Source: Gnetum montanum
Lineage: Eukaryota > Streptophyta > Gnetopsida > Gnetales > Gnetaceae
Reading direction: 5' to 3'
DNA: 64,000 nucleotides
NCBI GenBank assembly: GCA_015680685.1
Contig: MNCI01017909.1
Span: 1,174,790 to 1,238,789, forward strand
How positions within the stretch are numbered: position 1 is the first letter of the stretch; every line of letters begins with the position of its first letter. Below, in pieces: positions 10,897 through 22,900 of this stretch. The position numbers and the translations under genes were made by a program. The notes below the pieces were generated by a model. That model worked only from the letters and a program-made list of their open reading frames with translations. It ran no database searches and was not told where the DNA came from.

Positions 10897-13099
10897 TTAT
10901 TCCCCTACCACGAAGTTCAAAGAAATGGAACCTTTTAGAGCAACCCAAGATCCATTAAAGGATTTAAGTATAGAAGTTGAGGTATATTGCATGTGTTCTG
11001 TTAGGCCCAAATGTTCAACAATGGTATAATGTATTACGTTGATGGCTACCCCATTGTCCACGTGCACCCTATGTACCTTGTATTGCTCCATTCTTATTGT
11101 TATGAAGAGAGGGACTTTAGTTGTCTCACCATCCTAGGGGTTGGTCTTAACCTCACTATCATGGAACACCAATGCCATTGACCTTGTTTCTTTGGTGAAG
11201 GTGGTATCATTACTGCATGAATGGGCTCTTCAATAGCAAGGGTGTCCTTGCTAACAAAAATAGAAGTCAACATTTTTACTAGTGCCTTGTAGTGTGTAGC
11301 AAAGGTTATTATCAAGTCATACAGGCTAAGGGATATGTTCTTCTATTTCAAAGTTTGCTTAACTTATTCCATTGCATTAAGGAAGTCCTTGCCATTGCTC
11401 ATTGGTTTTTCATTCTTATTGGCTTTGACTTCCTCCATGTGTCCTAGGATGTGAACTTCATGTCTTAAAGGTTGTGCCTTGGCCTCTTTCCCCTTCCCTT
11501 GTTACTTGGGGTCCTCCCGCATTTAACTTGTTAAAGCAGCTTGAGTGTTAGAGCTCATGGGGATGGATAAAATAAGAGTGGGCTTTAGCAAGCCCACCTC
11601 CTTTCATGCCTTGGCTTGCTTGTTGTCTTTGTTCTTAGGCTTTGGTGGAAACTTCTTACATTATTTACTTGGTGATTTCTTGTTGTTGTGTTGCGAAGAA
11701 GTCGTGGCATTAGCCACCATGGGAGGACATTGTTCGGTTGCAGCAATAGGATTAGTTGTAGCAAGATGGGCATCCTAATCATGAAAGGCTTCTTAGGAGG
11801 CATTGATTATGGTATCCTTAGGGTTGCAAGGAGGTACTTGAATCATGAACAGCTCCCATGTAGGTCTTGGATTATTGCTCATATTGAACGTTGCTATGGT
11901 ATATGGACTATTGTTAGCATTCATTGGATCCTTGTAGATTTGCATGGATTGGTTCTGCAGTCTAACTAGGTTAAAGGCATTAAGGACCAACTTCTCATTG
12001 TCTACCATTTTCTGTAGGTCATCCTTGAGGGCTAAGCAAAAATTGGTATCATGACCTGGTAATTGATGGTAGTGGCAAAAATAGTCAATCTTGAAGTAGT
12101 TAGGCACCGACAAGTCACCCTTGGTTGCAAGAGTAGGATTTTTTGTGATTTTGCATAGTCTATCATGCCTCTTATGGGTGTTCTCGATCATTTGTTTATA
12201 TTACTCTTTAACAACTAATTAAGGAGTTCATATGGTTTTAGCGGTAGCCTAGTATACTTCAACCAATCCTTCCTTTCAAAATTCATTCTCATGTTGCGTG
12301 ATGTAGAGGCCCCAAATGTTGATGATTGATTGTTGTTGGTAGGGGCCTTGGGTTGTTTCATTTTGGACCCTTGCTCGGTTTTAGTCTCTTTAGCCATAGT
12401 GACCATGACTACGTTGTTTTGTCTCCCATTCTCTTTATCCTTCCAAGTGTATTGGTTCTTATATGCCGCATAGGTAGGGTCATGACTAGCCTTAGCAATT
12501 TCCTCTATGTTCTTTATTTGTTAAAGAGCTTGGTTGAGTGATCGTGGATCTAGCTAGTAAAGCTTGGACTTAATAAAGTCATTAACCATCACTTTGAATA
12601 TAGCAAGAAGGTGGGTTTCGGCTATGGATTCAAGAATCTCATTCAAAAGAGCATTCCATCATTGTATGAACTTTTGTACAAGTTCAAGGGATCCCTAGTT
12701 GACCTTCATTAGTTGGTCAAGAGTCATGTCGGGTTTCAAATTATATTTGAAATGGTTAAAAAACTATGATATTAAGTCTTCAAGCCAAGATATAGATCCT
12801 TTCAGTAACAAATAATGCTAGTCCAAGGCTTTCTCACTAAGGGACATAAGAAAGACACACATTTTGGTGTGTAGTCAAGCTTGCAAGAATGAATACTTAG
12901 AACAAAAGGTGATAAGGTGAGCATTGGAATCACCTTCACCATTATACTTAGTGAATTGAGAAAGAGGAATGCCTAGGGGAAGAGTTATTCGTGGGACAAC
13001 AGGATGAATGGGATTATCTTGATAGAAGTCCATGATTTTTATTATCTGAGTTGTTGAAACTTTAAGCTTCTGTAAGTCTTCTATAAGATCTTGGATCAT
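10897..13099 (-). pseudogene. Gypsy gag-protease relic (Tat/Ogre-like pattern)
   Basis: Reading on the minus strand from 13,099: a gag start containing 'FTKYNGEGDSNAHL', then a Retrotrans_gag core in the same region (an 'SWLEDL' segment, 'FNHFKYN' and 'LVQKFIQWW', interrupted by stops). Next is a linker (12,406-12,215). A zinc-binding segment follows at about 12,100: CHYHQLPGHDTNFC, followed by LK and helical residues, a pattern typical of Tat-type Gypsy gags. Last is a retropepsin-like segment (11,091-10,897) with 'VDNGVAIN', where D-G are the expected catalytic-loop residues but N is inserted between them. No reverse transcriptase follows; the LTR begins about 100 bp later. It is non-functional through frameshifts and stops. 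Confidence 0.7.
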
Positions 13100-13207
13100 T
13101 TGAAAGGCCTAATCCAAGCCTTGAGGCATCCCTGTTGGTTGTGTGTTTGTACAAATAGTTGTGGCATGAGTTGAGAGGCCTCTGGCCTCATGATGAGCTA
13201 TGGTATC

Positions 13208-13313
13208 GAAGGGAGAGGCTGGGTCATCATGGTTATGGATGGACTAAACAACAAAATGATGAAGGGAGAGGCTGGGTCATCATGGTTATGGATGGACTAA
13301 ACAATAAAATGAT
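13208..13313. repeat. 53-bp perfect-head tandem duplication
   Basis: Two copies (13,208-13,260 and 13,261-13,313) differ at one base (C/T). The duplication is recent by its near identity and lies about 440 bp upstream of the SECA2 start codon. Confidence 0.9.
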
Positions 13314-13444
13314 GTTTGTGTTAGTACATGTCGCACAAAGGGGACAAATGGTGTATGTGACCATTGGGTCATTTGGGATCCTACTATGGGGTCCATTGGT
13401 ATGGAGAAGGGGTGAGTGGTGATGAAGACCATTGGTGATGGTCG

Positions 13445-13620
13445 AGCAGACCAAGGTTGCGTGGTGAAAAGGCATGGCGAAAGACATGATCTTAAGACAC
13501 TCCATTTGGAAGCTTAAGGTTATGGGTTCAAATCCAATGAGCAAGGCTAAGTTTAGCTTTATTTCAACTTCAATACCACAAATAGAGCCTAAGAGTAGTA
13601 AGAATGTCCGGATGTAATAA
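13445..13620 (+). mobile_element. tRNA-derived SINE candidate upstream of SECA2
   Basis: A pol III B-box match GGTTCAAATCC lies at 13,525-13,535, within a segment that aligns with 45,275-45,420 (shared 'TTGGAA..', 'GGGTTCAA.TCCAATG.GCAA.GCT.AG'). A box-A-like GTGGTGAAA lies upstream. Two copies of one family with a tRNA-like B box support a SINE. No tail or target-site duplication was confirmed. Confidence 0.5.
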
Positions 13621-13749
13621 AAAGAAAGAGCGGATGGCAAAACCGTTTTCCGACGAATTCCATTGTTAATCAGCCACCTGGATAACAACAGGGGATAATT
13701 GGAGCTCCAAAGCCAGGGAAAGCTCAAGCTCAAGTTCTGTTTAGCAGTC

Positions 13750-13983
13750 ATGGCCGTTAGGTCAGTCGCTCTGTGTAAGCCACCATGGGCAATACCCGGC
13801 GTTTCTTCACGTTCAAATCATGCCGGCAACCAAACCACTTCTGTTAGTACGTTGCGCAAAATGATTACTTCTAGCAAGAGAAACCTACTACTCAGGGCTT
13901 ATGCCGTTGAGCCTCAAACTCGTCTTATGGAAGTGGCGCTTCAGGAAAAATCGCATTCGCAATCCATGTTTGCTTTTATCAAG
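13750..13983 (+). CDS. SECA2: SECA2 exon 1 (transit peptide)
   Basis: 78 codons, phase 0 at the donor AAG|GTTTCT. It encodes a Ser/Thr/Arg/Lys-rich N-terminus with few acidic residues until about residue 55, as expected for a stromal targeting peptide. It has no homology cue of its own. It is assigned because its frame joins exon 2 and its ATG (context GTCATGG) is the first in frame. Confidence 0.75.
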
Positions 13984-16900
13984 GTTTCTCTGTGTTACTC
14001 TTAATATGGTGTTCAAGTTACGCGGCTTTGTGCAAATTTGAACGATGTTCTTCAACTAATATTGTTGACATTCCAGGAGAAATGCAAAAATGCTACAACT
14101 TTGAATTCCTGGATTTTGCGCGATTACTATGTTTTCGTAGAGGCCGTCAACGCCCTCGAAGCTTATATCGAGAGACTGTCCGATGAAAAGGTTTTTCTGC
14201 TTCGATTATTATTGTTGTATTTTATTTTTATTTTTAGAGTACTTACAAGAGTCTGTCTACGGTGGACTTTTTGGAGCATAAAATGCTGTATACAAATATG
14301 TTGTGTATATTCATATGAGTTGATACTATGCAAGTTGTTAGAACAAATTTGTGCTTTATATTAGTTCAAATAAAGGAAGAAAGCGTATCCGAGTTGGCTT
14401 TGTGAATGGAAGCCACACCTAGATTTTGAGTTGAATTGGTTTGGATGCGAACTAGTCTAATGAATTTTTATTTTTAGTTATTTTTGTTAACTCTGGAACA
14501 CTACTTATAATATTTGCAATCAAATTGAAATTTTATACTTACACTAACCGAGACGTATTGGATCTATTGGCCCAGAATTCTTTTTAGGAATTTTTTTAAA
14601 AAATTTATGCAAGACTCTTACCACTAAGCAATAATGAATGAATAATGAATGATGCTTCACATTTTGCGTTGACATTCTAGTCAGACGATGAACACAATTC
14701 ATAAAATAGGGAAGATATAAAAAGTTTTAACTGATTTTATGCAAACAAATATGTATGTACTTTTGAAATTGATTGGAATTATGATTTGCAAGAAAATTTG
14801 GAACAAAGCTTTGAACATTCAATTAGTTTACAAAATGAATTACCAGTTCTGTGCACAATTGAGGATTGAACTTGCAGCTTCATAATTAGAGGTAGTTTAA
14901 TTATGAGCTCATGAGGAAGTCAACCATGCAATTGCTTATAGGATTTGGATTATGTTTCATATTTCTGTGTTGATTTTAACTTTTGAGATATTGTAACAAG
15001 TTAAATGTGTACATTCTATGAGCAAATTTTTGTTTTGGGACCTATGTGAATGTACTTCTTTCAGTTAAGTGGCTCATTTGAGCAAGTTTGTGCAGTGTCC
15101 AGTGGTGTTGTTCGAATGGTAAGACTAATCTTTTAGACTTAAAAATTCTTTTTTTTTTCCCAGAATCCATTTGTTGTAAGCCCATATATTTATTTGGATA
15201 TATATTTGGGTTGATTTTAAGCCCATATATTTATTTGGATATATATTTGGGTCGATTTATTTGGATATATATTTATATGACCAAACGTGTCATTGACTTA
15301 TTCAGCCAAGGAACATAAGTTATAAAGTGTTAACCTGAATTAATTTTTACTTAGTGGATATAGTCGTTGGTGTTCTACTCATTGAATGAAGTCTTGTTTT
15401 ATACTATTTCAGTTGAGGAACAAAACATACGAATTTCGGAAGAGACTTACAGAAGGAGAAACACTTGATGATATAAAAGCTGGTGAGGGGAAGAATATTT
15501 CTCGTTGTTTATAGTTAAGATGTGTACTGAATGCTTTATAAGTTGATTTTCTGCTTGTCAAAGAGGCATTTGCTGTTGTCCGTGAAGCTGCAAAGAGGAC
15601 TCTCGGTATGCGGCATTTTGATGTTCAGGTGGCTTCTGGCAGATATTTGAAATCTTTTCTAACACAGTTTAACTAGTCAATATATAGTCTCAATTTTACT
15701 TAAATGTTGTTATGATATTTAGATTATTGGTGGATCAGTATTGCATGATGGAGCTATTGCCGAAATGAAAACAGGGGAAGGAAAAACATTAGTATCAACT
15801 TTAGCAGGTGTGTGATACTGTGAAGTGTTTCTTAATTTGTTCCTCATTTGAGCAAAAAGTTGATAAAACAAAGCAACAGGCTTGCTGAAAGGTTTCTTCA
15901 TATGGTATTATTTTCCTTTTTCAAAGGGTTGAACGTAATGTATATCAAAATTCAGGTTAAATGGCTCATATCTTTGACAAGTACATGCGCTTTTCCTAAT
16001 TCCATTGACAACTAATGAATCTCATCTTCAAGGCTAAGACTGCCCCTGGTTTTGTTGCAGCTTATCTCAACTCGCTAACAGGAAAAGGCGTACATGGTAC
16101 TTTATTTATGTTTTAGCGACTCTGCAATTTACTAAATGAAAAAATCTGACATGGAAGGAAACATATTTATGCTGCTGTACTCTCAGAAGTGTTTTTGAAA
16201 TAAAACACCTATTCTGAAGCTATCTTTTTTAACTCAAAATACTATTTTGAATATCATGATGTTGTTCCAACATAGGTCAAATACAAACATGGTGCACAAC
16301 ACTATCATGTTGTGCCAGTCTGGGTGAAAACGAGGATGTTTTGGCAGCCTATTGGTGCTGAAAGTCTGAAATCAAATTTTATGTTTCAAGGATTCAGTCA
16401 TCCTCCATGGCTGATTAAAAGTTTTGTATCCGCTTTATTTTGTACTCTAATATGCGCTTTAACTCTTTGAAACAATTTCTGCTATTGATAGTTGTTACGG
16501 TGAACGATTACTTGGCACAACGTGATGCTGAATGGATGGGACGAATTCATCGTTTTCTTGGCCTTTCTGTAGGCCTTATACAGGTTATTGACTTTGCCCA
16601 TGATGTTGTTTTCTGGTTATACAAATTTCAGCATCAACTATAAACAAACGACATCAAATCTCTCTAAATTTTCAGAGTGGTATGAGCCCTGAGGATAAGA
16701 GATCTAGCTATGCGTGTGACATAACGTATTCAAACAACTCAGTAAGTATCCAATAGTGCCTCTTCTGGCATGGGATTATAAGATGTTCTTAAAAATCTTT
16801 TGAAGCGGTTCTGGCATTTACCTTGACTAAATTTTTTGAAGCGGTTCTGGCATTTACCTTGACTAAATTTTATCTATGCCGTTGTGAAGGGTTTTTCCTT

Positions 16901-19900
16901 TCTAAAATATTTAGTGTTTTCAACTTATCAATAGTGTGCTGAGCTTGTAGGAACTTGGCTTTGATTACTTACGTGACCATCTTTGTGAGAATAAAGAACA
17001 GCTTATTATGAGATGGTATGCTTAGTGTAATGCCATTCATAATCTTCCATCACTGGATTGTTATGGGATTTAGCTAATAATGAAGCACATGTTTAATTTT
17101 TTAAAACAGGCCACACCCTTTTAATTTTGCCATTGTTGATGAGGTTGATTCTGTGCTAATTGATGAAGGTAGAAACCCACTTATTATAAGTAATGAGGTA
17201 TTTGTTTCCCCCCTGTTTTGTTTCAATCATTTTATATGCGTTTTACTGTAATTTACTTCCTGCAAGTTGTATCTGTTAATTTTAGTTTATTTTTGTCATG
17301 AATTTTTGCCGTTATAATTAATTCATTCAGGATTACTTCAGGCCAGCAAGGATGCTGCAAGATATCCGGTGGCTGCTCAACTTGCTGATTTTCTTTTCCG
17401 TGATCATGTAAGGAATTAATGGTTTGGATTTTGCTACAAGTGATGAAGACATTTGACAAATATTTGATTTTCAGTGTATGCTCTTTTAATGTTCTAGCAC
17501 TACAAAGTGGAGCTCAAGGATAAAAGTGTTGAGCTCACTGAAAGTGGTGTGGCTGCTGCTGAGTTATCTCTGGACACACATGATTTATGGGATGAGGGTG
17601 ATCCATGGGCTAGGTATGTTGATACGGGTAATCATAAAGAACTAGGAATCTCAAGATTCACTGTTGAAATCTTTATTTCCTTATTTGTTTGAATAGTTTA
17701 ATAAGTTTAAGAAAATACAAAAATCTAGATCGTGAGGCTATGATACTGAAATATTGTAGAATATTAGTTAACAAACATATTGATTTGAAAGTATGGATAT
17801 TATTGTATTTGCTATCTTTGGTGGGGTTTTATTATTTTTACGCTGTTAAAAATAGTTTTACTTAATATAAAACTATGCGATACATGTTTTTGAACAAAAT
17901 GCATTTCATAATGGATATGTTATGAATTGTTTTTCTTTTTTAATTTAGTTCTAATGGTTCATATCAATATTGTTCCAGCTGTTTCTGTGATGAAGGCACT
18001 GGTAAGGATTAATAAGCTCTAACTTGGAGAAATGTGTTTTTCATTCTTAAAGTTCATGTATTGTTTAAGATGTCAAAAAAGGTGCAGAAGGAACAATTAT
18101 TACTTTAGATAAATCGATGAAATGACGATGGATGATCATATCTGTATGCATTGCCCTACAATTGCATATATCTAGATTAAAGTCTTGGCAGCTGCAGATT
18201 AACATTTTATAATTCTAAAATCATTAGTAAATTTAGCAGCAGCTTGAATATAGGCTGGAACATGAATAATAAAGTGTAACCGCATAGGGATGCTTGAAGT
18301 TTTAAAAGAGGAAATGACCAAATTAAAGAGGGAATGAGGAGAAAGTATGATGGTTGGTAGTAAAATGCTGGAAAGAGAATGTGGTTTATAGAATGAAATT
18401 TAGTTGCCTATATATATGAAATTAGGAAGATTGAAAAATCCTAAATCAAGATCAGGAATGGGTTGGTACTTTTGGGTTCATAATTTCATTTTTTAAATTG
18501 CTTGTTTATGGAATAGATTCTTGATTGATCATTAAGATCCTAGGAAATTTATTATTCTTCAAAATTTATTATTATTTTTTAGGAAAAGTCGTCGATTTAT
18601 ATGAGAGAGATTAAAATTACTAAAGAAAAAAGGGGGTACCAATTCCCATCAGGATTAGGTAAAAACTAGGCAAGACAGAGCCTAGATCATAGGCTGTAAT
18701 GTGATAGTAAGAAAGGTTGAGAAAACCAGCAAAAACACTAGCAATCTGCATCACAATATATGCATCACAAGGCTTTGAGAATGAACTCTGTGAACTGGAG
18801 TGGCTAGAGCCATAGGTAGCCAACATGGACATGGCTTGAATCTGAGTGACAACAAAGTAGACATGGCTATGCTTGTGAGCATAGTGGTAAGCATCTTTAG
18901 CTGAGCTGAATGGGACAGTGTTGGTGGCACTGGAACCTGAGGCAGCATTAAAAGTTTGCTTTGATAAGGGTGAGGTTGCCTTGGAGGGCCTGGGATTTGT
19001 GGGCTGGGGGGGGCAAATTGTTGGGAAATCATAGGGAAAAGGGAGCACTAGGGGCCAAATTGGGGGATGAAAATGATGGGGAAAGGACAATTGATGGACA
19101 AGGCCAACAATGGGAAGTGTTCCACATTGAAAGGATGCCTTTGGAATGATGGCTGTGTGGGGATGACAGATTCTCATGCTTGGGGTTTTGTGTAGCCTTG
19201 TTCTTCGGGAGGAGGGACTTGTGCTTCACTACCATGAATTCTGTGGACAACTTTGAGGGAATAAATTCTTCTTCAATGGGTTTTAAAAAAGGGAGTGTTT
19301 GATTTTTAGCAATGATGAGAGGGCTGAGTCTTGAGAGGTGAGTTGGGATTTCGCATAGGTCTTAGGAATGGGGTTTTGGACCTCCTGTGTACTATCTCTA
19401 TACCTTGCAAATTAGAAGAAGGAGAAACATTAGGATTTGATTCTAAGTGTGGAAGTGGGTAGTGACAAGGCATGGGGAACCACCCCATGATAGTGGCTAG
19501 GAAAGCCCTCAGCTACTATCATAGCTGAGTGAGCCATCAAGTCCTTGTATTGAATAGTGGGCTCTCAAGCCAAGTGAGAGTGGGCAAGCTCCGTAGGTAT
19601 AGAGAAGATGATAAATAGAAACCTATGTCCATAGCATCAAGGGGGTGTTGGGATGAAGTGTGTAAAGAAGCCTGAAGTGGATGTTGCTAACATGGGAATC
19701 CTTGGTGTCTAGGGTGAAATAATGAGTCAACAAACTTGTAACATCTTTTTAAACATTGGTGAGACTCAAACTAAGGTAAGAGCTTGCATGCAAGGGGGGT
19801 TCTGGGTCATCACAAATGAAATGCCTAAGATGCTCTTGGCCACATAGTTGGCCCTTAACAATCCTCTTTCCTTTTGATTGAATCCTCCTATCTGCTTGAC

Positions 19901-22900
19901 TATGTCGTTGTCCATGAGAACCTAAAAGCCGTTCACAGTACAATAATAGGTGTCCCATGAGCTGATGGCTTGGGTTACCTAGGATTGAGGGCATTGTGAA
20001 GGTAGAGCACATAAGGGGCCCACTCAACCTAGATGAAGAAAGGAAGTGTAGTCAAGCTTTGAGGGCGATTATGAGAGATGGGTTTATGTTGGAAGGACAT
20101 AATTGTAGATGCCATGGATATGGCATTACAGTTAACCTAGCTATGATGGTAGCTACGAGCTTTACTGGTTGCTATCATGGGGTTTAAATAGAAAATATCC
20201 TTGAATATATGTTGATTACAAGCCGACCAAATTTTCTATCCTTGTGCATTGAGGCCTCTTATTTGCTTGAATGTGTTATTGTCCATGAGAACCTAAAAGC
20301 CATTCATAGTACAATAGCAGCTGTTACATGAGCTGATGGCCTTGGTCACTTAGGACTGAGGGGTGTCGTGAAGGAGAGCATGTAAGGGATCCACCCAGCC
20401 CACATAAATAAAGGAAGTGTTGCTAAGCTTTGGAGGTGGTTGTGAGAGGTGGGTTCTTGTTGGAAGGACGTGGTTGTAGATGCCATGGATATGGTGTTAC
20501 AATTAACCTAGCAATGATGGTAGTTGAGAGCTTTACCAGTTGCTATCATGGGGTTTAAATAGCAAGTATCCTTGAATGTAATGCTCATTGTGGACCAACC
20601 AAATTTGCTAGGCATTTTCAACCCACATGGCAAGGAAGGGTGGCACATGAGTGCCATGGCCGATGATGCATTGATGAATGGCCTCAATGTTGATATGAAC
20701 ACTATGTTTTGCTACAATGAAGTAGAAATTGATGCAAAATGGCACTGAAAGGACATATGATCTTGTGTTTCAGAATTGTGGCTACATAAAGAGTACCAGG
20801 AGGTCAGAGAGAAACCCTAGCATTGGAGCTAAGTCTCAATAAGAAGGGCATTTCAGCATAGTTTTTGAACAAAAACTGAACTTTAGGAGACCAAATGGAG
20901 ACCCAACCAGGGTGAACAAGAAGACAACACCCAAGAGCATGGGCCATGCGAAGCTCCTTCATGATGGAATATTTGAAGTTGTCTAGTTTGGCTAGTTGAA
21001 TCTTGAGAGATCGCAAGAGGATGGCAATGGAGTAGATCTCTTTTATAGTTGAAATGTTGAGGCCAAATTGGGGCAACATCCATCCACCACCATTCTAGTA
21101 ATCCTTGACATTTGTAACTTGGTTGGGAGCACATAATTAGTAATTAGTAAGCATTTGGGAGTCTATTTTTTAAAAGACACAATTCCAAGAGGAGTCCAAT
21201 GAGCGCTCCAAAAAGGAATGTTGTTGTTGCCCAGGATCCAATAGCAAATTTGTTGAATGTGCTTCTAGTCCACTAAGAGAGTACACGGAATGTCTAAAGC
21301 GGAGTGCTGAAGGGCTAACATTGTAGAGTATCTTTGCTTGCAAATATGAACCCAAGGAGGCCCAGTGTTATTCAAAAAATGCTAGGCTAGTTTAGCTATT
21401 ATTGAACACATATTTCATAGCCTCCAACATGTTTGGGGAGCTCAAGCAATGTTGGTGAATCTTCATTTGTCCTTGTTTCTAGACTAGAGGAACTGAGTAA
21501 TACTTTGGTCCATCTTCTTTTGGATAGAAATTGGTGGTATAAAGATGGATCAGTAATAAGTAGGAATGTAGTTGAGAACAATTTTAGCCATTAGAAGCTT
21601 ATTAGTAGCAAAGAGGAATATACCTTTCCAAGAAGTCAGTTGAGAATTGTGGACAACTAATGTGGAAGAGCTTAGACTTGTCCCAATTTATTTGGAGGCT
21701 AGTGCAATGACGAAATTGTGAGAGGGCTTTTTGAACCTTGTACACCTCAAGGGCAAAGGCTTTAAGAAAAATAGTATTATCTCTGAGACAAACCTCCCTA
21801 GGCGAAAGGGGTTTTAGCTTGTTTCACCTCTATGAAACAACATAAGACATCATCAAGGAAGGCAAATAAATAGCAGGAGAGGAGGTTCACTTGTGTGACT
21901 ACATGACTTGGAGCAAAAACACTAGAAGTGGAAGTGCCTAGGTAGACAAAATACACAGTGAGTTGAGGCTAAAGTAAAGAAAATGACAAAACAATTGATC
22001 AAAACCTAGATCAAATAGCATAAACAATAGAGCCTTTGAGAAAGTCCGATAATATGCTTTAGCTATGTTTAACTTCAAAGCATAAGTAGCAATATTGGTA
22101 GTCCTGACAAAATGTGGAGATTTATGAATGAAGATCATACTATATAGCATGTTCTTGCCTAAGATAAAAGCTAATTGATCTAGTTCCACAAGCTTAGGGA
22201 GAAGGGAGTAAGGCAATTGACCAAGGCTTTGGAAATAATTTTGTAGAAAGTGGAATACAGGCTAATAAGGTGGCAGTTGGATAGGCAAGTGAGAGTCATA
22301 TTTTTAGGAAGATGAGTGATCAAGTTGGAGTTCCAAGCATGGGAAACGAAGCAATCCTGTAACACTAATTTGAGTAAATGAAAGTGATCACACCAATAAT
22401 GTGCTAGTAAGCTTGGATGAACTTGAAGATCCAACTATTAGGACTAGGAATTGTGTTTTTGGGCATCTTTTTGATGGAGTCCATTTCTACCTTGGTGAGG
22501 TCCTAACACAAGAAATCATTGTCTTCCTGGGAGACACGATAGGGGTGCCTATGCTTGTATGTTAGTTGCAGTAGTTGCTATGGTTGAAAACAAGCTTTGG
22601 AAATAATCCTTTGCCATCTGCAACTCCTATTCAGGTCCACCACCGAAAGAAATGTTGGCCTTATTTTAAAAGTGTCAAGTGGCAATGACATGAAAATTGT
22701 AAGTGTTTTGGTTTCCTTGTTGGCACCATTTGTCCTTGGTTTATTGTGTCCAAAAGCACTTCTCTTGCTTGTATAGTTGGGCTAGGTACTTCTCCTACTG
22801 GATGATTTGGTCCATGATATATTCCCAAATGTGGGGTAGCAAAAGTTGAGGCTATTCAAATTGTTTAATCCTTTGGAGCTGCTGGTTTTTCTGAGAGACC

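Noticed and set aside
10897-11091. Possible host aspartic protease
   Set aside because: The retropepsin motif follows Gypsy gag on the same strand and the LTR is next to it, so it belongs to the retroelement.
17940-18060. Short stretch resembling an alternative SECA2 exon (CTGTTTCTGTGATGAAGGCACTG)
   Set aside because: Its translation only loosely recalls the VMNALKAKE segment that exon 13 already supplies, and the surrounding frame is closed.
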